Below, piece by piece: positions 53,187 through 61,837 of a stretch of 64,000 nucleotides of DNA (its first letter is position 1; every line of letters begins with the position of its first letter). This DNA comes from Chitinophaga sp. Ak27. GTDB taxonomy: Bacteria > Bacteroidota > Bacteroidia > Chitinophagales > Chitinophagaceae. A program made the position numbers and the translations under genes. The notes under the pieces are model-generated. The model saw only the letters and a list, made by a program, of their open reading frames with translations. It was not told the DNA's origin and did no database searches. The DNA lies in NCBI RefSeq assembly GCF_012726295.1, contig NZ_JABAOB010000001.1, forward strand, positions 558,001-622,000. Direction: 5' to 3'.

Positions 53187-53564
53187 ATGCCACATTTTGT
53201 AATTGAATGCTCTAACAATGTGCTGGGACTGCAATCCCCCGAACGGATCATGGATACCGTGTACCAGGCTGCGGAATCTACCGGGCTGTTTGCCAAAAAC
53301 GATATTAAAGTGCGGCTCAACGCTTTCACGCACTACAAACTGGGTGATGGAAAGGATAGCTTCCTGCATATTTTCGCCAGTATTATGGGTGGGCGTACTA
53401 AAGAGCAAAAATCTCACCTATCGAGCGCTATCATAGAGCAATTGGCGCCGTTATTACCGGAGGTATCTTTCTTATCTATCAATGTGGATGATTTTGATCC
53501 GGATACGTATTGTAACCGGGCACTGATTAACCCGGCGAATGTGGGGAAGGACAGGCATTTTTAA
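53187..53564 (+). CDS. 5-carboxymethyl-2-hydroxymuconate Delta-isomerase family protein
   Basis: A 125-aa member of the CHMI branch of the tautomerase superfamily. The chain starts MPHFVIECSNN, so Pro becomes residue 1 after Met removal, the catalytic base of this family. HIFASIMGGRTKEQKSHLSS and the C-terminal half fit the HpcD/CHMI pattern, as does the length (about 125). In E. coli the enzyme acts in homoprotocatechuate degradation; no other genes of that pathway are present here, so the substrate could be a different keto-enol compound. It is a single gene with its own leader. Confidence 0.85.
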   Translation: MPHFVIECSNNVLGLQSPERIMDTVYQAAESTGLFAKNDIKVRLNAFTHYKLGDGKDSFLHIFASIMGGRTKEQKSHLSSAIIEQLAPLLPEVSFLSINVDDFDPDTYCNRALINPANVGKDRHF

Positions 53565-53576
53565 ATATGCTGAAAC

Positions 53577-53611
53577 AAAAAGGGCGCATGCAGCTCCCGC
53601 CGCATGGCCCC
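53577..53611 (-). terminator. intrinsic terminator at the end of the MutS/S41 operon
   Basis: On the minus strand a stem (53582-53591 with 53602-53610, one bulge) is followed by five U (A53577-A53581 on the plus strand). It lies 21 bases past the stop of the S41 peptidase, the last gene of the eight-gene run. Confidence 0.6.
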
Positions 53612-53631
53612 TAATCAACCGTTGCCACTAA

Positions 53632-55116
53632 TTAATGCTTTTCTCCTGAAATCAATTCCAGGGTATAACTCAGCTCCGGGTCTTTACTGGCCTGGATGTA
53701 TGAGACAAATTTATTCATGGGCACTTCTTTGTCAGGAAGAATGCCGTGACCTTTATCTGCTGTAGCATTGAAGAAATACAACTCCGACATCGGCACTGAT
53801 AGTATGCTTTTAGTGCGGGGCAGCAGGTATTTCATAAACCAGGCTGCCGTAGTGGCGGCGGCGCCACTACCCGTTTCTTTACCGATAATCAGGCCTCTTT
53901 TATTCTGCTGTACCAGTGCGGCAAAATAAGTGGCCGCTGATACGGTGCCGCCACCGGTAAGAACATATACTTTACCATGAAAGGCATCTTTGTCGGGCGG
54001 AAAGTTTTCGAGCAAGCCGTCACGCAGCCGGGCGTTGCCGATATATAATCCGCTGCTGTCTTTGTCGAAACGCTGGTAGAGGAAGTTCTTCTGGGTTTGT
54101 AAATCTTCGTCCGACAAGCGTCTTCCATTTTCTGCGATAGCATATTCCGGGTAGGCAATATCGATGGTGCGGGTGCGGTAGTTGTATACATTCCGGAACG
54201 GCGCATTGGTGAGGAACGAATACAGCAATGCGGAAATAGCCGGGTTACCACCACCATTGGCACGCACATCGATGATTACCTGCTTATACTGGCGTTTGTT
54301 GATCTCTTTAAAAAATTCGCTGAATTCTTTGTAAGCATCTGATTCATTGATGGCAAAGGTGTTGACGGTGAGCACACCGGTTTTCGTATCGTCGTAATAG
54401 TTATTGTAGATATAGTAGGCGCGCTGCAACAGGTTTACCGGGAATACTCCCATCTTGCTGGCATGGAATGCCTGTGTAGGATCGGCGAAAGGCAGTGTCA
54501 CCTTTTTGGTGTCGTTGCTGCCGGGCGTAATATAACTTACCTGGAACGTTGACTGGTTCGGCGACAACAGGCTGTACATCACCTGGAAGTTAGGATACAG
54601 GCGATCCATACCAGTGGTAATATGGCCATCGCTGTAGGCGGAGGCCGACAACGCCTGGAGTATATCTTTCACCGGCATATTATTAATGCTGGTTACTTCC
54701 GCACCAAAAGGAATGGGGCCGCCTTTGATATTAATAAATATCTTACCCCTTTCTATAACCACCGGGTATGGAAACAGGTGGATCAGGCTATACAGTTCTT
54801 TCGCGTTATCGTTGCTCACACCCAGGTTGGTATGCACATCACTGACGAGATAGATGGGCGAATACTGCAGGCAGGAAAGTACGTCAGGCTGCCCCGCTGC
54901 CTTTTCCATCAGCGAATCCACCTTGCGCTGGAAGCTGATGGAGTCGATGAATTTATAAGGATTAGGATGCTGTTTCTTCAGTATCTCCACTGCCAGTTTA
55001 AAATCTGCAATGAAGTCTTCCTTCGTCAGGTTAGCCAGTTTTTTCTCCTGGGCGGATACGCGCATGCTGCAAAGCGCCAGCAACGCTGCGGCGCTGGAAA
55101 TGATCAATCTCTTCAT
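53632..55116 (-). CDS. S41 family (C-terminal processing peptidase-like) serine peptidase
   Basis: A 494-aa exported peptidase. The signal peptide is MKRLIISSAAALLALCSMRVSAQ. The S41 core is seen in IIDVRANGGGNPAISALLYS and VYVLTGGGTVSAATYFAALV, with the likely nucleophile Ser393 and the conserved GKETGSGAAATT after it. No full PDZ domain is obvious, although FGAEVTSINNMPVKDILQAL looks like its substrate-groove part. It is the last gene of a minus-strand run with gaps of 28 bases or less, so it is probably co-expressed with the MutS-like and ABC genes. The substrate is unknown. Confidence 0.88.
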   Translation of the reverse strand: MKRLIISSAAALLALCSMRVSAQEKKLANLTKEDFIADFKLAVEILKKQHPNPYKFIDSISFQRKVDSLMEKAAGQPDVLSCLQYSPIYLVSDVHTNLGVSNDNAKELYSLIHLFPYPVVIERGKIFINIKGGPIPFGAEVTSINNMPVKDILQALSASAYSDGHITTGMDRLYPNFQVMYSLLSPNQSTFQVSYITPGSNDTKKVTLPFADPTQAFHASKMGVFPVNLLQRAYYIYNNYYDDTKTGVLTVNTFAINESDAYKEFSEFFKEINKRQYKQVIIDVRANGGGNPAISALLYSFLTNAPFRNVYNYRTRTIDIAYPEYAIAENGRRLSDEDLQTQKNFLYQRFDKDSSGLYIGNARLRDGLLENFPPDKDAFHGKVYVLTGGGTVSAATYFAALVQQNKRGLIIGKETGSGAAATTAAWFMKYLLPRTKSILSVPMSELYFFNATADKGHGILPDKEVPMNKFVSYIQASKDPELSYTLELISGEKH

Positions 55117-55144
55117 GTAAATTGTTTTGAAATGTATGAAAACG

Positions 55145-56461
55145 TCAGGAGCCGATTAATTCCAGGATACCTTCGTTGCGGATGATCATCATCCCCTGCC
55201 GGTCTTCCGTAATCCCTTCCTGGAGGCGGTACGTATAACGCGGGCGGGCGCCTTCCATGACCGTTGGCAGGAAAGCAAACCGGATGTTAGGATTTCCTTT
55301 CAATGCTTCTCCCACTTCAATAATATGCGTAGATACGATGAACAGGCAGTCCTGGTACTCTGCAAAAGCGGAGGTAACCGCCAGTGTACCGTCGAAAGCA
55401 TCTTTTACGTTGGTGCCTTTAAACAGCTCATCGAACATCAGCAGCAACCGTTTACCACTGGCAGCGGCTTCGGCGGCTTGCTTCACGCGTATCACCTCTG
55501 CATAGAAATGGCTGTATCCCAGGTGGATGTTGTCTGCTACGTTGATGGAAGAACAAATGCCTTCCCTTACGGAAAACGACATCGTGCTTGCCGCCACCGG
55601 GAAACCCATGTGGGCGAGGTACAACCCGATGCCGACTGATTTCATCAGCGTAGATTTACCAGCCATATTAGCCCCGGTGAGAAACAGTACATTACTATTT
55701 TCTTCCATGGTCAGATCATTGCCCACGGCTCCCTGCAGGCATGGGTGCCGCAAACCGGTAACCGTCAATTTGTTTTTCCCTTTCGGCAGCGCGGTGGCAT
55801 AAGTAAAACCTTTAGTCCTCGCTACATCACTGACAGCGATGTTTACATCCAGTTCATAAATAAAGGTCAATACCTGTTCCATCGCATCACGCAGCCGCCC
55901 CTTTAATAAATGATCATAGAAGGCGAGTGTACTCACCGACAACGGTTGATAGATATCGATATTCATCAGCTTATCTACCTGGTTATTCGCAAGGATATCC
56001 CTGATGGCACCTACCCGTGCAGTATATTGACCGGTAGTGGCGGGCAGCGTTTGCAGGAAGCTATAGCACCGTTTCAGTGTTACGATGGTGGCCTGCAGCC
56101 CCTGTACTTTCCTGCGATATCTTTCATCGCGGGTGAGCGTGGCCAGAACCTTTTTGATAAGGGTATCTATCATGATTACGGCGGCGCTGCGGGGTGCGCT
56201 GCCGTCGAGGTACTCACGCATCAGGTGCAGCTGCGGGGCATCGAAAGGAAAGGCCAGCTGCGCCTCCTGGAAGGCGCGGAAAATTGTGGCTCTTTCGTTG
56301 ATCGCCGCCGCATCTTCCAATGGATGGCGGAAGATGTTGTCCAGTACCTGTTCTCCTCCCCTCGTCTTCACCTGGTTGAACAGGTGGTATACAGAACCGT
56401 TACGGTATTTACCCAGCAGGTTCAGTTCATCTACGGTCTGTTTATCGATATTGAAGCTCAT
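55145..56461 (-). CDS. MutS-like ATPase without mismatch-recognition domain (second paralog)
   Basis: A 438-aa MutS-family ATPase. The start MSFNIDKQTVDELNLLGKYR at 56461 is chosen over 56500. The N-terminal two-thirds resembles MutS core/lever helices (GGEQVLDNIFRHPLEDAAAI, INERATIFRAF). The ATPase domain has Walker A TGANMAGKSTLMKSVG (about residues 262-276) and Walker B LLLMFDELFKGTNVKDA. The N-terminal mismatch-binding and connector domains of MutS and the Smr domain of MutS2 are absent. It lies 10 bases after a similar paralog (start MILQTDDQTIEDLRIFGKRD). It probably forms a hetero- or homodimer with it; the DNA or protein target is unknown. Confidence 0.88.
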   Translation of the reverse strand: MSFNIDKQTVDELNLLGKYRNGSVYHLFNQVKTRGGEQVLDNIFRHPLEDAAAINERATIFRAFQEAQLAFPFDAPQLHLMREYLDGSAPRSAAVIMIDTLIKKVLATLTRDERYRRKVQGLQATIVTLKRCYSFLQTLPATTGQYTARVGAIRDILANNQVDKLMNIDIYQPLSVSTLAFYDHLLKGRLRDAMEQVLTFIYELDVNIAVSDVARTKGFTYATALPKGKNKLTVTGLRHPCLQGAVGNDLTMEENSNVLFLTGANMAGKSTLMKSVGIGLYLAHMGFPVAASTMSFSVREGICSSINVADNIHLGYSHFYAEVIRVKQAAEAAASGKRLLLMFDELFKGTNVKDAFDGTLAVTSAFAEYQDCLFIVSTHIIEVGEALKGNPNIRFAFLPTVMEGARPRYTYRLQEGITEDRQGMMIIRNEGILELIGS

Positions 56462-56471
56462 AACAGTTCTT

Positions 56472-57779
56472 TTATTGTTCCAATGCACGTTTACGGCCAT
56501 TCTTCAGGATATCCGGTATCCCTTCGTTGCGGATGATGATCATCCCGTGGCGGTCATCTGTAATCCCACGTTCAAGGGTATACGTATATTCCGGCGTATG
56601 CCCGTTCATACGGGTAGGCAGGTAGAGGAATCCCGCCCCGGGATATTGTTTCAGGTCTTCTCCTGCTTCCACAATATGGGAAGAGATGACAAACAGGCTG
56701 TTCTTCTTTTTGGTAAAAGCGCCGGTAATGGCTACCGTGGCCTCATGAGCGTCTTTTACGTTGGTGCCACGGAAGAGTTCATCGAAAATGACTAGCAGCG
56801 ATTTGCCTGCCCCCAACTCCGTGGCAATCTTTTTCACCCGCAGTACTTCCGCATAAAAGTGGCTGGCGCCCATACCCAGGTTGTCGGGCAGGTTGATAGT
56901 GGTATAAATGCCGTCCAGCACTACAAACTCCATCCGCCGCGCCGCCACAGGGAATCCCATATGTGCCAGGTATACGGCAATGCTCAGCGAACGCAGGAAA
57001 GTGGACTTCCCCGCCATGTTAGCCCCGGTCAGGAAGATGACATGTTCTGTGGTATTCAGCCGCACATTATTGCCGATGGCATTCTTCAGGCCGGGGTGAT
57101 ATACCCCTTCCAGCAACAACATATCGCCGCCTTTTTCCAGCGCTTTGGGAAATATAAAACGCTGTTCTGTGGCTACTTTTGCTACTGAAATATATACGTC
57201 GAGGTAATATACATGCTGCAGGATCTTTTCTATGCGCTGGCGCTCCCGGGTACGGAATAGCAGGTCGTAGGCAGTTACTGCCGCATACGACAGCTTTCCT
57301 TTGCCCTTTTCTCCATGTACCGGCGCCAGCGCCGGATCTGCCAGCAGACTCACAATATCCTGGCGTTCGCGGGCATAGGCTGCAATGCCTTCTACCGCAT
57401 CCGAATGAACGAAGGCGCCTACCTGTTGAATCAACTCGATGACGGCGCCTACGCCGTTGTTAATTTCCTTTTCCCCCAGGGTAGCGTTGCGCGTGGCATT
57501 TTTCGTTTGCGCATCGGCGTTAGCCAGGTATTTCTCTGCCATGTCAAACAAAGAAGCATTGAATGGAAACCGGATGTTATATCGCGCAAAATGTTCAATG
57601 ATGCTGCTTCGGCGGTTAATCTCTCCCCGGTCCGACAAAGGATGGCGGAACATATCTCCCAGTATCGCTTCACCTCCCCGGGTATGGGTATGGTTATACA
57701 GGTCGTAGATGCCGCTGCTGTCGCGCTTCCCGAATATCCGGAGATCTTCTATAGTCTGGTCATCTGTTTGCAATATCAT
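56472..57779 (-). CDS. MutS-like ATPase without mismatch-recognition domain (first paralog)
   Basis: A 435-aa MutS-family ATPase, start MILQTDDQTIEDLRIFGKRD at 57779 (an upstream start at 57857 would overlap the GldFG gene). Core helices show TRGGEAILGDMFRHPLSDRG. The ATPase has Walker A TGANMAGKSTFLRSLS (about 251-265), HMGFPVAARRMEF, and Walker B LLVIFDELFRGTNVKDAHEA. It is closely similar in length and motifs to the next gene, so a tandem duplication is likely. It starts 11 bases after the GldFG gene, well inside the operon. Confidence 0.88.
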   Translation of the reverse strand: MILQTDDQTIEDLRIFGKRDSSGIYDLYNHTHTRGGEAILGDMFRHPLSDRGEINRRSSIIEHFARYNIRFPFNASLFDMAEKYLANADAQTKNATRNATLGEKEINNGVGAVIELIQQVGAFVHSDAVEGIAAYARERQDIVSLLADPALAPVHGEKGKGKLSYAAVTAYDLLFRTRERQRIEKILQHVYYLDVYISVAKVATEQRFIFPKALEKGGDMLLLEGVYHPGLKNAIGNNVRLNTTEHVIFLTGANMAGKSTFLRSLSIAVYLAHMGFPVAARRMEFVVLDGIYTTINLPDNLGMGASHFYAEVLRVKKIATELGAGKSLLVIFDELFRGTNVKDAHEATVAITGAFTKKKNSLFVISSHIVEAGEDLKQYPGAGFLYLPTRMNGHTPEYTYTLERGITDDRHGMIIIRNEGIPDILKNGRKRALEQ

Positions 57780-57790
57780 GCCCGTGTATT

Positions 57791-60124
57791 TTATTTTCTT
57801 TTTCTCCTGATCAATAATATGGTTCCTGTCAGCAATACCAACCCGGGTAACACCCACACATATACGATTTTAAGAATACCTGCGCCGATGGTGCCAACGG
57901 TCAGTAGGGTATCCTGCGCCTTTGGTCTGGGCGTATATATCGGGAAGTTGCCGTAATCGAGCCAGGAATAATACGAGCGGCTGAGAAATGCTCCCCCCTG
58001 GCGTAAGTTGCTCATGAAATCGGCGTCGGCGCTCACAATAATACGCTGCTCTTTACTATTCACTTTCCGGCTAAGCGCTACGGCGGTAGTATAATAAGGC
58101 GCCTGGCTATCACCTTCTGCGGGACTATATACCGGTGGCACCGAATCGGTCACCAGGGCGCCAGCTTTCAGCCAAACCTTGCCTGCTGCGGTGTTGAGCA
58201 ACGGAGTAATCGTATAACCACTGTCGGTAGTAAATGTGAGGCCGGTCACGCCCGGCATCAGCATAGGCATATTATCTTCTTCACCGGTCTTAAATCCGTC
58301 TTTCAGCAGCACGAGGATAGGTTCCTGGGAAAGATCTGTTGCCTCGCGGGTGATAAAAGGCTTTACCATATGCGGCATTTCATCTTTAGATAGCTCTATC
58401 AGCGTTCCATCCAACATATGCACGCCCAGTCCCTGCAACAACGGGTTGAGCATCTGCTGCTTGCCAGGCTCACCCAATATCAGCATATTACCACCCTTAT
58501 GGAGATAATGGCTTACACGGTCCATAGTAGTGGCACTCAGCGTAGTTTTAGGATCTGCCAGCACCAACGTGGTCACATCTTCCGGGATATCATGTGTATC
58601 GGCAGACATTGTATCAGAATCAAATCCCAGGTTGATCAGGGAATAACGATTGTCCTTAGCTAACGAATGATAGAAGTATTCCCGCTCTCCTTTCTTGGTA
58701 ATATCGCGCTCGAGGTTGCCGGTCAGGAAAACAGTTTTCGGCATTGCCGGCTGGAGCAGGCGTTTAAAGGCAGCAGCCACCTGCTGTTCTTCCGGCCAGA
58801 AGGCGGCGTCATCAAAAGTACGGAGGAAAGTGGTTTTGCCTTTGTATTTCAACTGCATCACCAAGCGATAGTTCTCAGGCTGCAGGTCAATTACTTTGCG
58901 TACTTCCGGGCCTGGTGTAAACAGCGATGGTTTAATATCGTAGCCTTCGCACATCTTTTCCGCAATTTCTTTCGCACTTTTGCCCACCCAGGTTTTATAC
59001 AGGGTACTGTCGTTATCGGCTACGTCGTAATAATACACATAGTTGAACTTCACATCCGGTTTAAAACGCAGGTAAGGTTCCCAGAGTGTCCAGAGGTAGT
59101 CGTTGCGGTTTTCTGGTAAGCCGCGCCCAACGCCGCCTCCAAAGAGGTTGCAATACAGCGTTACCTCCAGCGGCTCCCCTTTCATGTCGCGAATGATCTC
59201 CTGGGTATTGGCATGCAGGGTATTGCTTTTTGTGGCGGTGGTATCCCAGTAACCGATGTATCCCGGCCTGGAAGTAAAGTAGCCCACTATCAGCGTGGTC
59301 AACGCTATCAGCGCATATCGGCTGGCTTTCACATACCAGGGCTTCGACTCACGGCCGGCTTTTAACTTGATCAGCGTGAAGCCTACAAACATGTATACAA
59401 TTACAATGAAATACACCAGGTCTTTGGTCGTGATCAGTCCTCTCAACATCTTGGTGGTACGGCCGGAGAGAGACAGGAAATAAGTAAGGTCCCTGATAAA
59501 GTCGTACTTCTGCCATAGGCCACCAATGCGGCTCAGCACGAAGATGAGGATAAAACTGCCTATCGCAGATACGATCTGGTAAGTGGTAAGGCTCGACATA
59601 AACAACCCGATGGCCGTATAGGCGCATACGAGCAGGTAAAAGCCCAGTGCGGCTGATAACAGCACACCGTAATCTGCATGCCGGATATTAATCAGACCCG
59701 TTACGATGAAAACGCCCACAACTCCTACCAGCAAGAGGTTATAGGTCATAATCGCCAGGTATTTACCCAACACGATCTCTCTTACCTTTACCGGGGAAGA
59801 ATATAGTAGTTTGATGGTGCCGTTGTTGATTTCCCGGCTGATCAGCCCCATGGTCAGCAGCGGCACAAAAAGATATAAGTTCTGTAATACGTTCGAAAAA
59901 ATGCCATCTGGCGCCAGGAATATGCCGTTGGTCATCGACAGGCCGAAGTCTTTGAACTTAGGCGTATTCTGTTGCAGCACCTCCTGCCATTTGGCCACGG
60001 GATACAAGGCATACGTGTAATATATGCCGCATTGTACCATAAAGGCAATTGTAAGAAACCACGCTACCGGAGAATAGAAAAGGTTACGCAATTCTGTTCT
60101 CGCGATCTTGAATATCATCTTCAT
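57791..60124 (-). CDS. fused ABC-2 permease and GldG-like auxiliary protein (GldF-GldG fusion)
   Basis: A 777-aa inner-membrane protein. The N-terminal part (about 1-290) is an ABC-2-type permease with about six membrane segments (YSPVAWFLTIAFMVQCGIYY, LYLFVPLLTMGLISREINNG, YDFIRDLTYFLSLSGRTTKM). The C-terminal part is a GldG-like periplasmic ABC_transp_aux domain (GYIGYWDTTATKSNTLHANT, VYYYDVADNDSTLYKTWVGK, TTLVLADPKTTLSATTMDRV) ending in a helix (VWVLPGLVLLTGTILLIRRK). In Flavobacterium johnsoniae gldF and gldG are separate genes of about 240 and 560 codons, and the sum is near this length. It pairs with the ATPase upstream. The role could be gliding-related or a different transport job in this operon. 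Confidence 0.88.
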   Translation of the reverse strand: MKMIFKIARTELRNLFYSPVAWFLTIAFMVQCGIYYTYALYPVAKWQEVLQQNTPKFKDFGLSMTNGIFLAPDGIFSNVLQNLYLFVPLLTMGLISREINNGTIKLLYSSPVKVREIVLGKYLAIMTYNLLLVGVVGVFIVTGLINIRHADYGVLLSAALGFYLLVCAYTAIGLFMSSLTTYQIVSAIGSFILIFVLSRIGGLWQKYDFIRDLTYFLSLSGRTTKMLRGLITTKDLVYFIVIVYMFVGFTLIKLKAGRESKPWYVKASRYALIALTTLIVGYFTSRPGYIGYWDTTATKSNTLHANTQEIIRDMKGEPLEVTLYCNLFGGGVGRGLPENRNDYLWTLWEPYLRFKPDVKFNYVYYYDVADNDSTLYKTWVGKSAKEIAEKMCEGYDIKPSLFTPGPEVRKVIDLQPENYRLVMQLKYKGKTTFLRTFDDAAFWPEEQQVAAAFKRLLQPAMPKTVFLTGNLERDITKKGEREYFYHSLAKDNRYSLINLGFDSDTMSADTHDIPEDVTTLVLADPKTTLSATTMDRVSHYLHKGGNMLILGEPGKQQMLNPLLQGLGVHMLDGTLIELSKDEMPHMVKPFITREATDLSQEPILVLLKDGFKTGEEDNMPMLMPGVTGLTFTTDSGYTITPLLNTAAGKVWLKAGALVTDSVPPVYSPAEGDSQAPYYTTAVALSRKVNSKEQRIIVSADADFMSNLRQGGAFLSRSYYSWLDYGNFPIYTPRPKAQDTLLTVGTIGAGILKIVYVWVLPGLVLLTGTILLIRRKRK

Positions 60125-60133
60125 GTAAGAATA

Positions 60134-61060
60134 TTATTGGAGAGATTGAATGGATAATTGCTTGAAAATATCGTCCAGCAGGCCTTTGTCGAGGTTGATC
60201 TCCCGAAGCCTCCATCCTTGCTGAACGCTGGCGCTGATGATTCTTTCAGTAATATCCTGGTCGCCATCGAAATAAATGCGTATCTGCCGGTCGCTCAGGA
60301 ATTCCACTTTGGTAGCCCCTGGTATCTTCATCAGTTCTGTGGCGGAAGGAGGATTTTCCATGCGGGTCAATACGCTGTGTGGTTGTACATAGTTGTTGAA
60401 AGCGTCCATCGAGTCGGAGAAGATCACCCGGCCCCCTTCTATCATCACTATTTCCCGGCAAAGCAGGTGCACTTCCGACAGGATATGGGAGGAGAGCAAT
60501 ACCGTATGGTCTTGTCCTATTTCCCGTATTAATTTCCTGGCTTCGATCAGCTGGTTAGGATCGAGCCCGTTGGTGGGCTCGTCCATCACTACCAGTTTGG
60601 GTTTGTGGATGATGGCCTGCGCAATGCCTACACGTTGGCGGTAGCCGCCGGAGAGATTGCCTATCAGCCGTGTGCTGAAGTGGGCAATACCACACCGTTC
60701 TTTGGCTTCTTCTACCGCCTGTTTTATCTTTCCTTTCTCCATTCTGCGCAGCTGGGCGCAGTAAGCCAGGTATTCATCTACCGTAAGATCAGTATATACC
60801 GGCGGGTTCTGTGGCAGGAAGCCGATGTTCTTCTTGGCTTCCTCCGGGTTTTCCCGCATGTTGATGCCATTGACCGTTACCTGGCCTTCGGTTTGGTTCA
60901 GCACCCCGCACAGGATGTTCATGGTGGTGGATTTACCAGCACCGTTGGAGCCGAGTAGTCCTACTACCCCTGCCTGGTTAATTTCCAGGTTGATGTCACG
61001 TATAGCCCATGCGCTGCTGTAGCGGTGCGAGAGCCCCTCTATTTTTAGTATTGTACTCAT
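60134..61060 (-). CDS. ABC transporter ATPase, GldA-like
   Basis: A 308-aa ATPase, start MSTILKIEGLSHRYSS at 61060 (61084 is an alternative). Walker A GSNGAGKST is at residues 37-45, the signature is LSGGYRQRVGIAQA, Walker B is LVVMDEPTNGLDPNQ, and the H-loop is LLSSHILSEV. A C-terminal extension (ITERIISASVQQGWRLREIN) is typical of ABC-2 exporters and GldA. It is followed 9 bases later by its fused GldF-GldG permease. The pair is likely a complete ABC transporter. Homology to GldA does not by itself prove a gliding role. Confidence 0.9.
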   Translation of the reverse strand: MSTILKIEGLSHRYSSAWAIRDINLEINQAGVVGLLGSNGAGKSTTMNILCGVLNQTEGQVTVNGINMRENPEEAKKNIGFLPQNPPVYTDLTVDEYLAYCAQLRRMEKGKIKQAVEEAKERCGIAHFSTRLIGNLSGGYRQRVGIAQAIIHKPKLVVMDEPTNGLDPNQLIEARKLIREIGQDHTVLLSSHILSEVHLLCREIVMIEGGRVIFSDSMDAFNNYVQPHSVLTRMENPPSATELMKIPGATKVEFLSDRQIRIYFDGDQDITERIISASVQQGWRLREINLDKGLLDDIFKQLSIQSLQ

Positions 61061-61080
61061 AGCGGTTGTTGAATGTTGGA

Positions 61081-61836
61081 TCAATAGTTTACGACCATTA
61101 CCGTTTGTTGCTGGGTGCCAGTGCCTCCGGGAATGCCTATCAGCGCCAGGGCGGCGTTCTGGTACAGCCAGGGATGCCGGTTCGGCGGCAACGGCGGATT
61201 TCGTATACCCGTTGCCGTGTAAGTGGTAATAACAGCATCCGAGGCTGCGTCCCGGAACTCAAACACATAGTCTCCGTAGTAGGTATTCACAGGATAAATA
61301 ATAAAATCTGACATGGCTTTATAGGCGATGCTGGTCACCTCCGGTTTATTCTTGCCCTGCATCACTACTTTCACAGGCCTGCTGCCGGGAGAGAGATTCA
61401 TAAACCGGATACCGGTGGTGCTGTCGCCCAGGCGGTGATACGGCAGGTGCTCTTCTACGAGCAGGCTATCCGGCTGAGCCAGGGTGCCAGTCACAAACAA
61501 CGAGTGCATGGACCCTATGGGCAATTGCAGCTTCATTTTGAGCAATGGTACATCCTTATCGGTTGTATCGGGATAGTTGTATATCCACAAGGGCTGTTCC
61601 CCGCTATAGGAGCTGTAGTGATTGTTGATGGTATTGAACTGGCCGTACTGTATCAATCTCAAACGGTAGAAGTCGAACGGCAATCCGCCTTTCAGGTTGG
61701 GCGCCAGCCAGCTGCTGCCTGCTACGGCATTGACAATGTTGAGCGAAGCGGCGCCTGGCGGGGCTACCGATTCCTTGCCACAGGATGCCAATACGGTAGC
61801 TAACAGCCATGCATATATGAAAAAGTATGATTTCAT
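61081..61836 (-). CDS. lipoprotein, DUF4397-like
   Basis: A 251-aa predicted outer-membrane lipoprotein, start MKSYFFIYAWLLATVLASCG at 61836, lipidated Cys in LASC. The mature part has ASLNIVNAVAGSSWLAPNLK, FMNLSPGSRPVKVVMQG, and a beta-strand pattern to TQQQTVMVVNY, which resembles DUF4397 (a beta-sandwich seen in Bacteroidota lipoproteins). It starts 1 base after the SusD stop and probably acts as an extra surface component of this SusCD pair, as SusE/SusF do elsewhere. The family call is by pattern only. Confidence 0.78.
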   Translation of the reverse strand: MKSYFFIYAWLLATVLASCGKESVAPPGAASLNIVNAVAGSSWLAPNLKGGLPFDFYRLRLIQYGQFNTINNHYSSYSGEQPLWIYNYPDTTDKDVPLLKMKLQLPIGSMHSLFVTGTLAQPDSLLVEEHLPYHRLGDSTTGIRFMNLSPGSRPVKVVMQGKNKPEVTSIAYKAMSDFIIYPVNTYYGDYVFEFRDAASDAVITTYTATGIRNPPLPPNRHPWLYQNAALALIGIPGGTGTQQQTVMVVNY

Positions 61837-61837
61837 C

